DNA of 36,551 nucleotides from Nitrospirota bacterium (GCA_015233725.1 JADFXD010000024.1:1-36551), one strand, 5' to 3'; shown: positions 7,763 through 16,923, numbered from the stretch's first letter. Notes: a model not told the origin generated them from the letters alone. Numbers and translations are program-made.

Positions 7763-10700
7763 ATGAAGATACTTAAGGTTAGACTAAAAAACCTCAACTC
7801 CCTGATGGGGCAATGGGGCATTGACTTTACGCACCCTGCATACGCCAATAGCGGGATATTTGTGATTACAGGTCCAACGGGGGCAGGCAAGACCACCATC
7901 CTTGATGCCATATGCCTGGCGCTCTACGGTCGAACGCCCCGCCTGGGCAGGGTCACAAAGGGCGCCAACGAACTCATGTCCGCCCAGGGGGGTGAGTGCA
8001 TGGCCGAGGTGGTGTTTGAGACCCAGGAGGGCACCTTCATGTGCCACTGGAGTCAACGCCGGGCGCACCTGAGACCCGATGGCGAACTCCAGGGGCCAAG
8101 ACATGAGATATCCGACGCCAGGACCGGAAAATTGATCGAGACCAAACTCAAGGACGTGGCAGGACAAATAGAAAAGAGAACCGGCATGGACTTTGACCGC
8201 TTCACACGCTCGATGCTCCTGGCCCAGGGCGGGTTTGCCGCATTTCTGCAGGCCCCCCCCGATGAACGCGCCCCCATACTGGAACAGATAACCGGCACGG
8301 AAGTTTACAGCCAGATATCGATCAACGTCCACCAACGCTGGCAGACAGAACGCGACGGACTCAAGACCCTGCGGGCAGAGCTGGCCGGCATACAACTGAT
8401 GAGCAACGACGTGGCGCTTCAGCTACGCAACACACTTGAGCAGACACAGGGCGTTGCACGGGAGATCAACTCACGGCTCGAGGTGTTGCGTAAGGCACTG
8501 ACGTGGCTTGAGGGCATCTCTACGCTCAAGGGAGAGGTCACAACGCTCGATGAACAGTGGCAACTCCTGATGCAACGACAGCAGGCCTTTGAACCGGAAC
8601 TGATGCGCCTGGACAGGGCGATGAGGGCGCTGTCCATCCAGGGTGACTACGTCAGGACTGTGGCGTTGTTGCAGGAACACAACAAGCTAAAGAAAGACCT
8701 CGATGATGCACTATTAGGCCTGCCCATACAGGAGGCCAACCTGACTGTATCGCTACAACGCAGGCAGGACGCCCAGGATAGGCTTCAACTGGCGCGATCC
8801 CTGCAAATGGCCGAGGCGGAGATCATCAAGATGGTCAGGGAGATGGATACCAGGATGGCCGACAAACGCACCCAGTTAGAGGCCTCGGACAAGGACATCA
8901 AGGAGGTTCAGCGTCAGCGCAAGGGCTGTGACAAGCGCATCACCCAGGGGCAGGAGGAGCTGAGGAAGTCGCAGGCGTCGCTGCAGGAGGTCGAGAGATA
9001 CCTCTCCGACCACGCCACCGACGCGAGGTTAGTTGAGGACCTCGCGGGGATCAAAAAGACCTTTGAGACGATACGCCAACTCCATGCGGCAAACGATAAG
9101 GCCATCGACTCATGCGCAAGGACATCCAAAGATAAAGACACGGCCCTGGCCGAGTGCTCAAGGATAGAGGCCGTACACGAGAAATCCCGCGCGGCCCTCT
9201 CTGTTGCGCAACAGCAACACACCCAGTTGACGGAGGCCATCGATCAACTGCTCGGTGGACGTGAACTGCCTCAGTGGCGCCTCGAACTCGATGCCCTGAA
9301 GGAGCGCAACGCCCTCCTGGAGCAGACTGTTGCGATGCAGATGCGCATCAACGCAACAGTCAAGACGCTGGAGGAACTAAAGGCGCATCACGATGCGCTG
9401 TTGGCGCAACAGTCGCAACTCGTCACCGACATAGCCCTAAAGACCGCCGATCAGACACGCCTCCAACAGGAGATCAATAACTTAGAGACACAGGTAACGC
9501 TCCTGAGTCGCATCCACGACCTTGAGGCCGAGCGAGGGCGTCTCGAGGATGGTAAACCCTGTCCCCTGTGCGGCGCCACCGAGCACCCTTACGCCTGCGG
9601 CAACGTACCGGCAATGGATGAGACACAATCGGCGTTGAACCTCGCCAGGGAGGCATTAAGGGACGCATCAACCCTCCTGACGAACCTCCAGGTCAGGCAG
9701 GCCGCAACGGAAAAGGACATCACGCAGGCTCAACGCGGCACCGACAAGGAGGGGGCGGCGTTGGATACCGATCAGAGGCAGTGTTGTGCGGCCTTTATCA
9801 GCCTCGGGATCGATATCGCCTCCGATGTAGGCGCTCAGGACTTAGGCAGTCAGGATATAAGCCCTCAACGGGTCATCGTGCAGCGCGCAATCGAGGAGAC
9901 CTCCGCTGTCATCAGGGGCGTTGAGCAGAAGGAGAGGCAACACAAGACGCTGCAAATGTCACTGGATGCAGCACGCACGTCCTTTAACGATGCCGAGAAG
10001 GCCCTCCAGCAGGCCCGTCACAGGCATCAGATGGCAGAGCGAGACCTCATGCGACTGGATGTCGAGTGTGCAACGCTGGCAGGGCAGTTGTCCACCGCCC
10101 GCGACTCGGCAAACGCAGAGCTGGCCGCATATGGCGTCACGGATGTCTCCGTCAAGACCCTCAAGGGCATCGAGGAGACACTCACGCGCAAGCGAGATAT
10201 GTGGCAGGGCAGGCAGGTCAACAGGGAGGGCTTACAGAGGGACATCGCGACCATAAATGCCGACCTGGAGACACATCGGGCGCTCATCGGGAAACTCGAC
10301 GAGGAGTTACAGGCAAGGGGCGTGCAACACAACGACCTTGCAGGACAACTGGAGGGCTTGAGCATTCAACGTTCTGCTACCTATGGCACGAAGGCGCCCG
10401 ATGAAGAAGAGAGGCGTCACGCGGAGGCGGTTGCGGAGGCGGAGGTAGCATTGGAGCAGGCGCGACAGGGGCATAGCGGCGCGCAGGAGACCGTAAACAC
10501 CTTAAAGGCGCGTGTCTCCTCCCTGGGGGATGCCATCCAGGTACGCACGGAGGAGTTGACCGCGGCACAACAGGGGTTGAGGCAGCGTCTGATGCAGGCG
10601 GGGTTCATCGACGAGTCTGACTATCAGGGGGCGTGCATGACCGACAGCCAGCGGCAGCAGTTGTCCCAGGTGAAGGAGTCCCTGCAGAGGCAACAGACCG

Positions 10701-11449
10701 AGCTTCAGACCCGCCGCACGGACAAGGCCAAGACGTTGAGCATTGAGCTGGAAAAGGCGATAACCGACCAATCGAGCGATGTCTTGCAGCAGGAGGAGTC
10801 CCAGTGTCAGTTGCGTCTGGGGCAAGTGCAACAGGAGATGGGCGGCATCAGTCAGCAGCTCCTTGACAACGATCTCCGGCAGGCCAGATTCAAGGAACGC
10901 CAGCTAGTCATAGAGTCGCAAGAGAGGGAGTATCAGCGTTGGGATGCCCTTCATGAGTTGATCGGCTCGGCCGATGGCAAGAAGTACCGCAACTTTGTGC
11001 AGGGTCTGACCTTTGAGATCATGGTATCACACGCCAACAGTCAGTTGCAGAAGATGACTGACCGCTATCTGCTTGTGTGCAGCAACGCCCAACCCCTCGA
11101 GCTAAACGTCATAGACAGTTATCAGGGTGGCGAGGTTCGTTCCACGAAGAATCTCTCTGGCGGGGAGGGGTTCATCGTGAGCCTGGCGTTGGCTCTGGGG
11201 TTGTCTGGTATGGCCAGCCGCAACGTGCGCATAGACTCGCTCTTTCTGGATGAGGGCTTTGGCACGCTCGATGAGGATGCCCTCGAAACGGCCATAGAGA
11301 CGTTGGCGCAGTTGCAGCAGGAGGGCAAGGTCATCGGCATTATATCACACGTCACGGCGCTCAAAGAACGTTTCAGCACGCAGATACAAGTCGTCCCCAG
11401 GACGGGCGGTCGCAGCATCATCAGCGGGCCAGGTTGCAGCAGGGTATAA
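7763..11449 (+). CDS. sbcC: SbcC, ATPase subunit of the SbcCD nuclease
   Basis: SbcC is the SMC/Rad50-type subunit that, with the SbcD nuclease, cleaves DNA hairpins and protein-blocked ends. The 1228-residue protein has a Walker A (GPTGAGKT, 37-44), long coiled coils flanking a zinc-hook CPLC (C600, C603), and the signature LSGGEG (about 1131). A Walker B DSLFLDEGFG (about 1156) completes the split ATPase head. Length matches the family. The usual partner sbcD is not adjacent: upstream is a repeat module and a divergent gene. TATAAT at 7743-7748 places the likely transcript start within about 8 bases of the ATG and no ribosome site is visible, suggesting a nearly leaderless message. The gene ends with its own hairpin terminator at 11461-11480. 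Confidence 0.95.
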   Translation: MKILKVRLKNLNSLMGQWGIDFTHPAYANSGIFVITGPTGAGKTTILDAICLALYGRTPRLGRVTKGANELMSAQGGECMAEVVFETQEGTFMCHWSQRRAHLRPDGELQGPRHEISDARTGKLIETKLKDVAGQIEKRTGMDFDRFTRSMLLAQGGFAAFLQAPPDERAPILEQITGTEVYSQISINVHQRWQTERDGLKTLRAELAGIQLMSNDVALQLRNTLEQTQGVAREINSRLEVLRKALTWLEGISTLKGEVTTLDEQWQLLMQRQQAFEPELMRLDRAMRALSIQGDYVRTVALLQEHNKLKKDLDDALLGLPIQEANLTVSLQRRQDAQDRLQLARSLQMAEAEIIKMVREMDTRMADKRTQLEASDKDIKEVQRQRKGCDKRITQGQEELRKSQASLQEVERYLSDHATDARLVEDLAGIKKTFETIRQLHAANDKAIDSCARTSKDKDTALAECSRIEAVHEKSRAALSVAQQQHTQLTEAIDQLLGGRELPQWRLELDALKERNALLEQTVAMQMRINATVKTLEELKAHHDALLAQQSQLVTDIALKTADQTRLQQEINNLETQVTLLSRIHDLEAERGRLEDGKPCPLCGATEHPYACGNVPAMDETQSALNLAREALRDASTLLTNLQVRQAATEKDITQAQRGTDKEGAALDTDQRQCCAAFISLGIDIASDVGAQDLGSQDISPQRVIVQRAIEETSAVIRGVEQKERQHKTLQMSLDAARTSFNDAEKALQQARHRHQMAERDLMRLDVECATLAGQLSTARDSANAELAAYGVTDVSVKTLKGIEETLTRKRDMWQGRQVNREGLQRDIATINADLETHRALIGKLDEELQARGVQHNDLAGQLEGLSIQRSATYGTKAPDEEERRHAEAVAEAEVALEQARQGHSGAQETVNTLKARVSSLGDAIQVRTEELTAAQQGLRQRLMQAGFIDESDYQGACMTDSQRQQLSQVKESLQRQQTELQTRRTDKAKTLSIELEKAITDQSSDVLQQEESQCQLRLGQVQQEMGGISQQLLDNDLRQARFKERQLVIESQEREYQRWDALHELIGSADGKKYRNFVQGLTFEIMVSHANSQLQKMTDRYLLVCSNAQPLELNVIDSYQGGEVRSTKNLSGGEGFIVSLALALGLSGMASRNVRIDSLFLDEGFGTLDEDALETAIETLAQLQQEGKVIGIISHVTALKERFSTQIQVVPRTGGRSIISGPGCSRV

Positions 11450-11460
11450 GAAAAGAAAAA

Positions 11461-11480
11461 AAAAAGGGGAGCCGCCCCTT
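11461..11480 (+). terminator. Rho-independent terminator of sbcC
   Basis: AAAGGGG and CCCCTTT form a stem with loop AGCCG twelve bases after the sbcC stop, followed by the pyrimidine-rich CTTCTTTCCC. It also makes a start for lptC upstream of this point unlikely. Confidence 0.7.
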
Positions 11481-11544
11481 TCTTCTTTCCCTTGTTGAAC
11501 TATTTTCTCCTCTTATAATAAATGTTTGCCAATACTTTCCATTC

Positions 11545-12069
11545 ATGATAAAATTAAATATGGTCAGGTTTTACCTGTTGTTGTTTTTGATAAGCTCGGC
11601 GTTGCTCTTTGTCGTGATAGCGGCGATGCAGTCCGGTGACCAAGGCAAGATTGCCCTGGCCTCAAGGGACTCCTATATGGAGGGGGTGACTGTCGCTCAT
11701 AGTGCCAACAACGCCGACAAATGGCACGCCACCGTCGGGAAGGTGCATTTGACAGAAAACCAAAAAAAGGCTAAAATGCAAGACATAGTCGTTCAGCTCA
11801 ACGATGGGAACTTTACGATCAACGCCGCAAACGGCATCTATGACGTCGGCGGTAATATGGTCAGCCTCTATGGTGAGGTGGTAGCTTTAAATAAGGATTA
11901 TGAGATAAAATCTAATAACGTGACGTGGGATGTTAATAAACAAACACTGGCCTCAGGTGCCGGGGTCACCGTAACTGGCAGCCGTATGACCTTAACGGCC
12001 GGCTCGTTTAGGGTGGACAAAGGAGGGTTAATTGCGCTTTACGATGGTGTCAGGGCAGTTGTCAAGTAG
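11545..12069 (+). CDS. lptC: LptC-like lipopolysaccharide export protein
   Basis: LptC is a bitopic inner-membrane protein that takes LPS from LptB2FG and hands it to LptA. This protein has one N-terminal membrane segment (YLLLFLISSALLFVVIAAM) followed by a periplasmic region with the alternating beta pattern of the OstA/LptC jelly-roll. I chose the ATG at 11545 (MIKLNMVRFY). The frame is open back to 11434, but that part overlaps sbcC and its terminator. TATAAT at 11514-11519 is a plausible promoter, and the ATG at 11560 is an alternative start. The identity rests on the fold pattern and on position immediately before lptA, lptB and rpoN. The 3' end overlaps the start of lptA. Confidence 0.82.
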   Translation: MIKLNMVRFYLLLFLISSALLFVVIAAMQSGDQGKIALASRDSYMEGVTVAHSANNADKWHATVGKVHLTENQKKAKMQDIVVQLNDGNFTINAANGIYDVGGNMVSLYGEVVALNKDYEIKSNNVTWDVNKQTLASGAGVTVTGSRMTLTAGSFRVDKGGLIALYDGVRAVVK

Positions 12070-12619
12070 TTTATTGCGCTCCTTACAGTGGCTGGGACGG
12101 CTGGGGTCTTTGATCCTCGTTGCCTGCGTCTTGACCGCTGGTCTGACTGCTGGTTTGGGCGTGGAGGCATTTGCGGAGGAGACGACTAAGGATCGGCTCA
12201 TGAAGGGGGATAAAAACGTCCCGTTGATTATCACGAGCAAGAACCTCTTTGCCGATACAAAGAAGAAGACCGCGATCTTTACGGGTGACGTCAAGGCGGT
12301 AAAGGGTGAGACCACCTTCTACGCCGATAAGATGGTGGTGTACTACACCGGTAGCGATAACAGGATCGACCACATAGACGCCACCGGCAACATAAAACTC
12401 GTCAAGGAGGACAGCGTCGTCACCGCCGAAAGGGCCGTCTACGTAGCCAGCGACGACAGTGTCGTCTTTACCGGAAGCCCCGAGGCCAGAGACAGCAAAA
12501 ACCTCATCACGGGGACAAGGATGACCTACTTTCTCAAGGATGAATACTCGATCGTGGAAAACAGCAGCGTATACATAAAAGACAAGGGTGCAAGCAGCAC
12601 GGGCGATAAGGATAAATGA
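12032..12619 (+). CDS. lptA: LptA-like periplasmic LPS-bridge protein
   Basis: LptA forms the periplasmic bridge carrying LPS to the outer membrane. The 195-residue protein has a signal peptide (about residues 17-48, ending AFA) and an OstA-like domain with repeated beta motifs such as LFADTKKKTAIFTGDVKA and NRIDHIDATGNIKL. The start is taken as TTG at 12032 because AGGAGGG (12021-12027) lies four bases before it; ATG at 12044 is the alternative. It overlaps lptC, and its stop overlaps the lptB start (ATGA). Part of the n-region of the signal peptide (LLRSLQWLG) is encoded by a copy of the dispersed palindromic element, which is unusual. Confidence 0.85.
   Translation: MRFTMVSGQLSSSLLRSLQWLGRLGSLILVACVLTAGLTAGLGVEAFAEETTKDRLMKGDKNVPLIITSKNLFADTKKKTAIFTGDVKAVKGETTFYADKMVVYYTGSDNRIDHIDATGNIKLVKEDSVVTAERAVYVASDDSVVFTGSPEARDSKNLITGTRMTYFLKDEYSIVENSSVYIKDKGASSTGDKDK
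12074..12096 (-). repeat. Coding palindromic element, copy in lptA
   Basis: GCGCTCCTTACAGTGGCTGG matches the core shared by the nuoG-like and sulP copies with one mismatch in 18 bases. It is translated in frame as part of the LptA signal peptide. Confidence 0.5.
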
Positions 12620-13338
12620 ACACTATAACGGTTACGTCACTCAAAAAGAAGTACTCCAAAAAGACGGTGGTGGAAGACCTCAGCCTGACACTCAACACCG
12701 GTGAGATCGTGGGACTGTTGGGGCCAAATGGCGCCGGCAAGACCACCACGTTTCACATGATCACGGGCATCATCCGCCAGGACCACGGGAGCATCTACCT
12801 CAACGACGAGGAGATCGGCAATCAACCGATGTACCTGCGTGCCAGAAAAGGGATCACATATCTCCCGCAGGAGGCCTCGATATTCAGGAGGTTGAGCGTC
12901 AAGGACAACATACGGGCCGTCCTTGAGCTTTCGGGTAAGGACAAGGCCGATATCGATGTCACGGCAGATCAGATACTTGAGGAATTTAAGCTCACTCACC
13001 TCTGCACAAGCTACGGCTACACCCTCTCAGGGGGCGAGAGACGCAGGACCGAAATCGCCAGGGCGATCGCAACAAAGCCGACATTCATACTCTTTGACGA
13101 ACCCTTTACAGGCATCGACCCAATCGCTATAATAGAACTAAAAAAGATGCTGCTGTATCTCAAAGACAGAGGACTAGGTATACTCATCACTGACCACAAC
13201 GTCAGAGATACCCTTTCAATCACAGACAGGGCCTACATAATAAGCCACGGGCGGGTGCTGGATGAAGGCACGCCCCAGAAGATCATAAGCAATAACACCG
13301 TTAAGCAGGCTTATTTAGGAGAGGAGTTTACACTATAA
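12616..13338 (+). CDS. lptB: LptB, LPS-export ABC ATPase
   Basis: LptB powers LPS extraction by the LptB2FG transporter. The 240-residue protein is of normal length. It has Walker A GPNGAGKT (36-43), the signature LSGGERRRTEIARAI, Walker B FILFDEPFTGIDP and the switch histidine in LITDHNVRDTL; the ERRR after the signature is typical of LptB. It sits in the conserved order lptC-lptA-lptB-rpoN, overlapping lptA by four bases and rpoN by one, so the four are very probably one transcript. lptF and lptG are not in the window, as is usual because they are often encoded elsewhere. Confidence 0.95.
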   Translation: MNTITVTSLKKKYSKKTVVEDLSLTLNTGEIVGLLGPNGAGKTTTFHMITGIIRQDHGSIYLNDEEIGNQPMYLRARKGITYLPQEASIFRRLSVKDNIRAVLELSGKDKADIDVTADQILEEFKLTHLCTSYGYTLSGGERRRTEIARAIATKPTFILFDEPFTGIDPIAIIELKKMLLYLKDRGLGILITDHNVRDTLSITDRAYIISHGRVLDEGTPQKIISNNTVKQAYLGEEFTL

Positions 13339-14786
13339 TGGCGCTGGAAACCAGATTAGAAACCAGACTGACGCAAAAGCTGGTACTGACCCCCCAACTG
13401 CAGTTGGCAATCAAGCTCCTGCAGTTGCCTCAGCTAGAGCTGACTCAGGCCATCAACCAGGAGATGATAGAAAATCCGTTCCTGGAGGAGCAGCCCGAAG
13501 AGGTCGTACAGGGCGAGGAGCAGGTTGTGGAGGCTAAGAGCGATAGCGACAGCGGGGAATCCGAGGTAACGGTTGATGCGATGACCACGTTTTCGGTGGA
13601 TGATTATTTTGAAGAAAGGGGCAGCGATGGCAGGGACCTGGGCTACTTCAATAACGGGATGGTGGAAAAGCCTGGATTTGAGACGTTCTTAAGCTCCAGC
13701 TCCGATCTCGCTGATTACCTGAAGTGGCAGTTGAGGTTCTCTAATGCCTCGGATGAGTTACGGGAGTTGGCCGAGATGGTCATAGGCAACATCGATGAAA
13801 ACGGCTACCTGTGTGCCACGATCAAGGAGCTTGTCGCCCTGCTCAACGTCAGCTCCGCTAAGGTGCAAAGGGCCATTGCACTGGTGCAGTCCTTTGATCC
13901 CCACGGGGTGTGTGCCAGTAGTCTGCAGGAGTGCCTCGTGATCCAGTTGAGGTTCCTGGGGCTTGAGGGCTCTCTGGTTGAGGAAATGATCTGCAATAAC
14001 CTCATAGAGCTTGAAAAAAAGAAGTATCAGGCCATAGCAAAACAATACTCTGTGGGCATGGAGGAGGTCCTGGCCGCTGTGAAGGTCATCGAGGGGCTTG
14101 AGCCAAAACCAGGTAGAAATTACGCCAACACACAGGTATCCTATGTGGTGCCTGACGTCTTTATAGAAAAAGTTGGCGATGATTACAGGATCATCCTCAA
14201 CGACGAACACATCCCCAGGATACGTATAAGCGGCATGTACAGGGAACTCTTGCAAAACAAGAAGGCCTTTGACAAGGTAGACAAGCAGTTTCTGATAGAC
14301 AAGTACAAATCTGCCCTCTGGCTTATGAAGAGCCTTGATGAAAGAAACAAGACTATCTACAGGGTAACAGAGAGTATGCTCAAGTTCCAGACAGACTTCT
14401 TTGAAAAGGGTGTACAATCGCTCAGGCCCCTGAACCTCAAGGTCATAGCCGAGGACATCAGCATGCACGAGAGCAATATCAGTCGTGTGACGTCAAACAA
14501 GTACGTTTCGTGCAGTCACGGGGTATTCCCGTTCAGGTACTTCTTCAGCAGCTCCCTTAGCAGGCAGGATGGTGATAGCAGGCAGGATGGCGATGTCTCG
14601 TCAACATCGGTCAAGGACCTCATAAAGAAAATAATATCGGAGGAGGACAGGAGAAACCCCCTGACAGACCTTAAAATTGTTGAGATGTTTAAGAGCCAGA
14701 ATATCAGGATTGCCAGGAGAACCCTGGCAAAGTACAGGGAGGAATTGAGGATACCATCACACACAAAGAGAAAAATGGCGGATTAG
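13338..14786 (+). CDS. rpoN: RNA polymerase sigma-54 factor
   Basis: Sigma-54 directs RNA polymerase to -24/-12 promoters and needs AAA+ activators. The 482-residue protein has the Gln/Leu-rich activator-interacting region I (LTPQLQLAIKLLQLPQLEL) and a core-binding region. A helix-turn-helix (AEDISMHESNISRVTSNKYV) and the RpoN box ARRTLAKYRE follow; the family usually has Val where this box has Leu. An acidic linker lies at about 48-75. Residues 408-419 are a perfect six-residue duplication (SRQDGD twice), encoded by two 18-bp direct repeats between the HTH and the RpoN box, where relatives have a short DGG-type loop. The start codon overlaps the lptB stop by one base. Confidence 0.95.
   Translation: MALETRLETRLTQKLVLTPQLQLAIKLLQLPQLELTQAINQEMIENPFLEEQPEEVVQGEEQVVEAKSDSDSGESEVTVDAMTTFSVDDYFEERGSDGRDLGYFNNGMVEKPGFETFLSSSSDLADYLKWQLRFSNASDELRELAEMVIGNIDENGYLCATIKELVALLNVSSAKVQRAIALVQSFDPHGVCASSLQECLVIQLRFLGLEGSLVEEMICNNLIELEKKKYQAIAKQYSVGMEEVLAAVKVIEGLEPKPGRNYANTQVSYVVPDVFIEKVGDDYRIILNDEHIPRIRISGMYRELLQNKKAFDKVDKQFLIDKYKSALWLMKSLDERNKTIYRVTESMLKFQTDFFEKGVQSLRPLNLKVIAEDISMHESNISRVTSNKYVSCSHGVFPFRYFFSSSLSRQDGDSRQDGDVSSTSVKDLIKKIISEEDRRNPLTDLKIVEMFKSQNIRIARRTLAKYREELRIPSHTKRKMAD
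14559..14594 (+). repeat. Two 18-bp direct repeats inside rpoN
   Basis: AGCAGGCAGGATGGTGAT (14559-14576) is followed directly by the same 18-mer with one T-to-C change (14577-14594). Each unit encodes SRQDGD, so the duplication keeps the frame. Confidence 0.85.
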
Positions 14787-14857
14787 TAACCGTGGCAATC
14801 AAACACAACGACTGCCGTCAAGACAAGAGATATTAAAAAACCACATGGAGGTGTTTT

Positions 14858-15382
14858 ATGAATATAACTGTATATGGAAGAAACATAGAGATCACAAACG
14901 CAATCAGGGATTACGCACAGGTCAAGATAAAGAAGTTTGAAAGGCTTCTGACTCCAGACTCCGAGGCATCAGTGACCCTGTCGGTGGAAAAACTCACTCA
15001 CAGGGCAGAGGTGCTCATAAGGGCAAATGGTATGCTCATACAGGCCGAGTCAATCACGGGTGAGATGTACTCCTCCATTGACGAGGTTATAGAAAAGCTC
15101 GAGAGACAGATCAAAAAGCATAAGGAAAAACTCTCATCCAAACGCAAGGTATCCACAAAGGAGTCAAGCCTCACCGAGCTTACAAGACCGGCTGGAGAGC
15201 CTGGCAATATCATTAAGCGTAAGAGCTTTGACATGAAACCAATGCCCCCCGAGGAGGCTGCCATGCAAATGGACCTCATCGATAAGGACTTCTACGTCTT
15301 TACAAACCCGCAGACAGGCGATATCAACGTCATCTACCGCAGAAAGGATGGCGACTACGGCCTCATAGAGCCCGCTAAATGA
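14858..15382 (+). CDS. hpf: Long-form ribosome hibernation promoting factor
   Basis: Long HPF binds the 30S subunit and dimerises 70S ribosomes into inactive 100S particles during stress or stationary phase. The 174-residue protein has the N-terminal RaiA/YfiA beta-alpha domain (MNITVYGRNIEITNAIRDYA onward) and a Lys/Ser-rich linker. The C-terminal dimerisation domain spans about residues 125-174 (EAAMQMDLIDKDFYVF to NVIYRRKDGDYGLIEP). A GGAGGTG ribosome site precedes the ATG. It lies 71 bp after rpoN and 11 bp before rapZ, the same neighbourhood as the rpoN-hpf-ptsN-rapZ clusters of Proteobacteria, but ptsN is missing. Confidence 0.93.
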   Translation: MNITVYGRNIEITNAIRDYAQVKIKKFERLLTPDSEASVTLSVEKLTHRAEVLIRANGMLIQAESITGEMYSSIDEVIEKLERQIKKHKEKLSSKRKVSTKESSLTELTRPAGEPGNIIKRKSFDMKPMPPEEAAMQMDLIDKDFYVFTNPQTGDINVIYRRKDGDYGLIEPAK

Positions 15383-15393
15383 TAGTGTAGCTC

Positions 15394-16251
15394 ATGAATC
15401 CTAAACCCTATGTGATAATCGTCTCCGGGCTATCTGGTGCCGGAAAGACCGTAATGCTCAGGACCCTGGAGGACAACGACTACTTCTGCGTAGACAACCT
15501 GCCCTCCTCCCTGATAGACGAGTTCCTGACGATCACCACCGCAAACGAGCAGACAAAGAAGATTGCCATAGGGGTAGACATCCGTGAAAAGGACTTCCTC
15601 ACAGACGTTGACAGGATAATCCTCACACTGCGTCAGAGGTTCAACCTCAACGTGGTGTTTCTTGAGGCAGAGACGGATATCCTCATACGCCGGTACAAAG
15701 AGACGCGAAGGCCGCATCCATTAATGCATATAGCCCAAGGCGACATATACAAGGCCATCGAAATGGAAGCGGCCATCCTTAAGTCCATGCGAGAGTCGGC
15801 CGATGTGATAACCGATACCTCCCACTATTCCCCGCATCAGTTGCGCAACTTCATTGCATCGACCTTCGGTGGTCTTGTCTCAAACGCCATGAGGCTTACG
15901 CTGATCTCCTTTGGGTTTAAGTACGGCATCCCACAACACCTGGACATGCTCCTGGACGTGCGATTCCTCCCCAATCCCCACTTCGTTGACGACCTGAGAC
16001 CCCTGACCGGTAAGGACGAACCCGTTAAGGCCTTCGTCCTCAACAGTCAGGACACCGTGGAGTACCTCAGACGGATAGAAGACCTCCTTAACTTCCTCCT
16101 ACCCAGGTACATCAAAGAGGGCAAGACCTCTCTGACAATAGCAGTAGGCTGCACTGGCGGAAGACACAGGGCCCCCACGATAGCTGAAAAATTCGTAGAG
16201 TTCGTAAAACACCACAACCTGACAGTGGAACTCATACACAGAGATATTTAA
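15394..16251 (+). CDS. rapZ: RapZ family nucleotide-binding protein
   Basis: RapZ is an ATP/GTP-binding protein; in E. coli it delivers the sRNA GlmZ to RNase E and so controls GlmS. The 285-residue protein is full length. Walker A is GLSGAGKT (12-19), followed by the family motif DNDYFCVDNLP. Other conserved segments are FGFKYGIP, FLPNPHFVDDLRPLTG and, in the C-terminal domain, GCTGGRHRAPTIAE. It follows hpf after 11 bp, probably in the same transcript. Outside enterobacteria the RNA-adaptor role is not established, so the family name is firm and the exact role is not. Confidence 0.93.
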   Translation: MNPKPYVIIVSGLSGAGKTVMLRTLEDNDYFCVDNLPSSLIDEFLTITTANEQTKKIAIGVDIREKDFLTDVDRIILTLRQRFNLNVVFLEAETDILIRRYKETRRPHPLMHIAQGDIYKAIEMEAAILKSMRESADVITDTSHYSPHQLRNFIASTFGGLVSNAMRLTLISFGFKYGIPQHLDMLLDVRFLPNPHFVDDLRPLTGKDEPVKAFVLNSQDTVEYLRRIEDLLNFLLPRYIKEGKTSLTIAVGCTGGRHRAPTIAEKFVEFVKHHNLTVELIHRDI

Positions 16252-16271
16252 CTGCTTGGATTGTCTGCATA

Positions 16272-16277
16272 TATAAT
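16272..16277 (+). promoter_or_regulatory. TATAAT -10 six bases before a start codon
   Basis: A consensus TATAAT ends at 16277 and the ATG of the TPR gene is at 16284 with no ribosome site. TTAACT at 16248-16253 is a weak -35. Initiation at the usual distance would make the message leaderless. Confidence 0.45.
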
Positions 16278-16283
16278 AAAGAC

Positions 16284-16850
16284 ATGAGCATTGAAACATT
16301 AAACTCAGCTCTGACACAACTTAATATTATAATAACAGCTATTGGGGTATTGGTAGCCATCATCGGTTTAGCGGTGGGTGGGTTAACCTTGTTTAATTAT
16401 GCAAGGATTGCTGACTTGAAAAGAGCCTTTAGCGATTACAAGGAGCAAACGCAAAGAGAGATTTATAAGACCGTCAAGGCTTCTCATCGAGTTATGGCCA
16501 GCTATCACATAGCAGATGCCGATAAAAAGATAGCGCTTCTTCTGTCAGCAATTGAGTTAGACCCGAAGGTGTTTAACGGCTACAATGCCCTGGGGTGGAC
16601 ATATGTAAGTAAGGGCGAGTTAAACAAGGCCGCTAATGCCTTTCAAGCCGCTATCCATAATACACCAGAGCAGAAGGAGGGATATTTTGATTTAGCTGCA
16701 ACATATCTGAAGATGGGGGATACCGAGTTGTGTCTTAGATTTTTAAGACAGGCCGTTAAAGTAGACCCTGCATCAAAGACAGATTTGCTTGATAACTCGT
16801 TATTTCAGCCTATATGGGATAACGCTGGATACAAAGACTTGCTAAAGTAA
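16284..16850 (+). CDS. Membrane-anchored TPR protein
   Basis: The 188-residue protein has one N-terminal membrane segment (about 16-38, IIITAIGVLVAIIGLAVGG). A short helical linker follows, then two to three tetratricopeptide repeats: YNALGWTYVSKGELNKAANAFQ and YFDLAATYLKMGDTELCLRF are clear, with a capping helix ending FQPIWDNAGYKDLLK. TPRs mediate protein contacts; the partner is not evident here. It has its own TATAAT and appears leaderless. A short hairpin with a T-run lies at 16898-16923. I cannot assign a specific function. Confidence 0.75.
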   Translation: MSIETLNSALTQLNIIITAIGVLVAIIGLAVGGLTLFNYARIADLKRAFSDYKEQTQREIYKTVKASHRVMASYHIADADKKIALLLSAIELDPKVFNGYNALGWTYVSKGELNKAANAFQAAIHNTPEQKEGYFDLAATYLKMGDTELCLRFLRQAVKVDPASKTDLLDNSLFQPIWDNAGYKDLLK

Positions 16851-16897
16851 TTCTTTATGATACCCCCCTTTTTTGACAACCGCCTAACCCTCAACCT

Positions 16898-16923
16898 GTG
16901 AAGTACACTTCACTTGTTTTTTT
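16898..16923 (+). terminator. Possible terminator after the TPR gene
   Basis: GTGAAGT and ACTTCAC form an inverted repeat centred at 16905-16906, followed by TTGTTTTTTT. Sterically this gives a five-base stem with a six-base loop, so it is a weak candidate. Confidence 0.4.

Noticed and set aside
11434-11544. Longer N-terminus for LptC starting at 11434
   Set aside because: It would overlap the end of sbcC, run through the sbcC terminator hairpin and precede the TATAAT at 11514; it has no ribosome site and adds a second hydrophobic stretch not seen in LptC.
13758-14468. Long open frame on the minus strand inside rpoN
   Set aside because: It is a shadow of the sigma-54 core-binding region, without ribosome site or known motifs.
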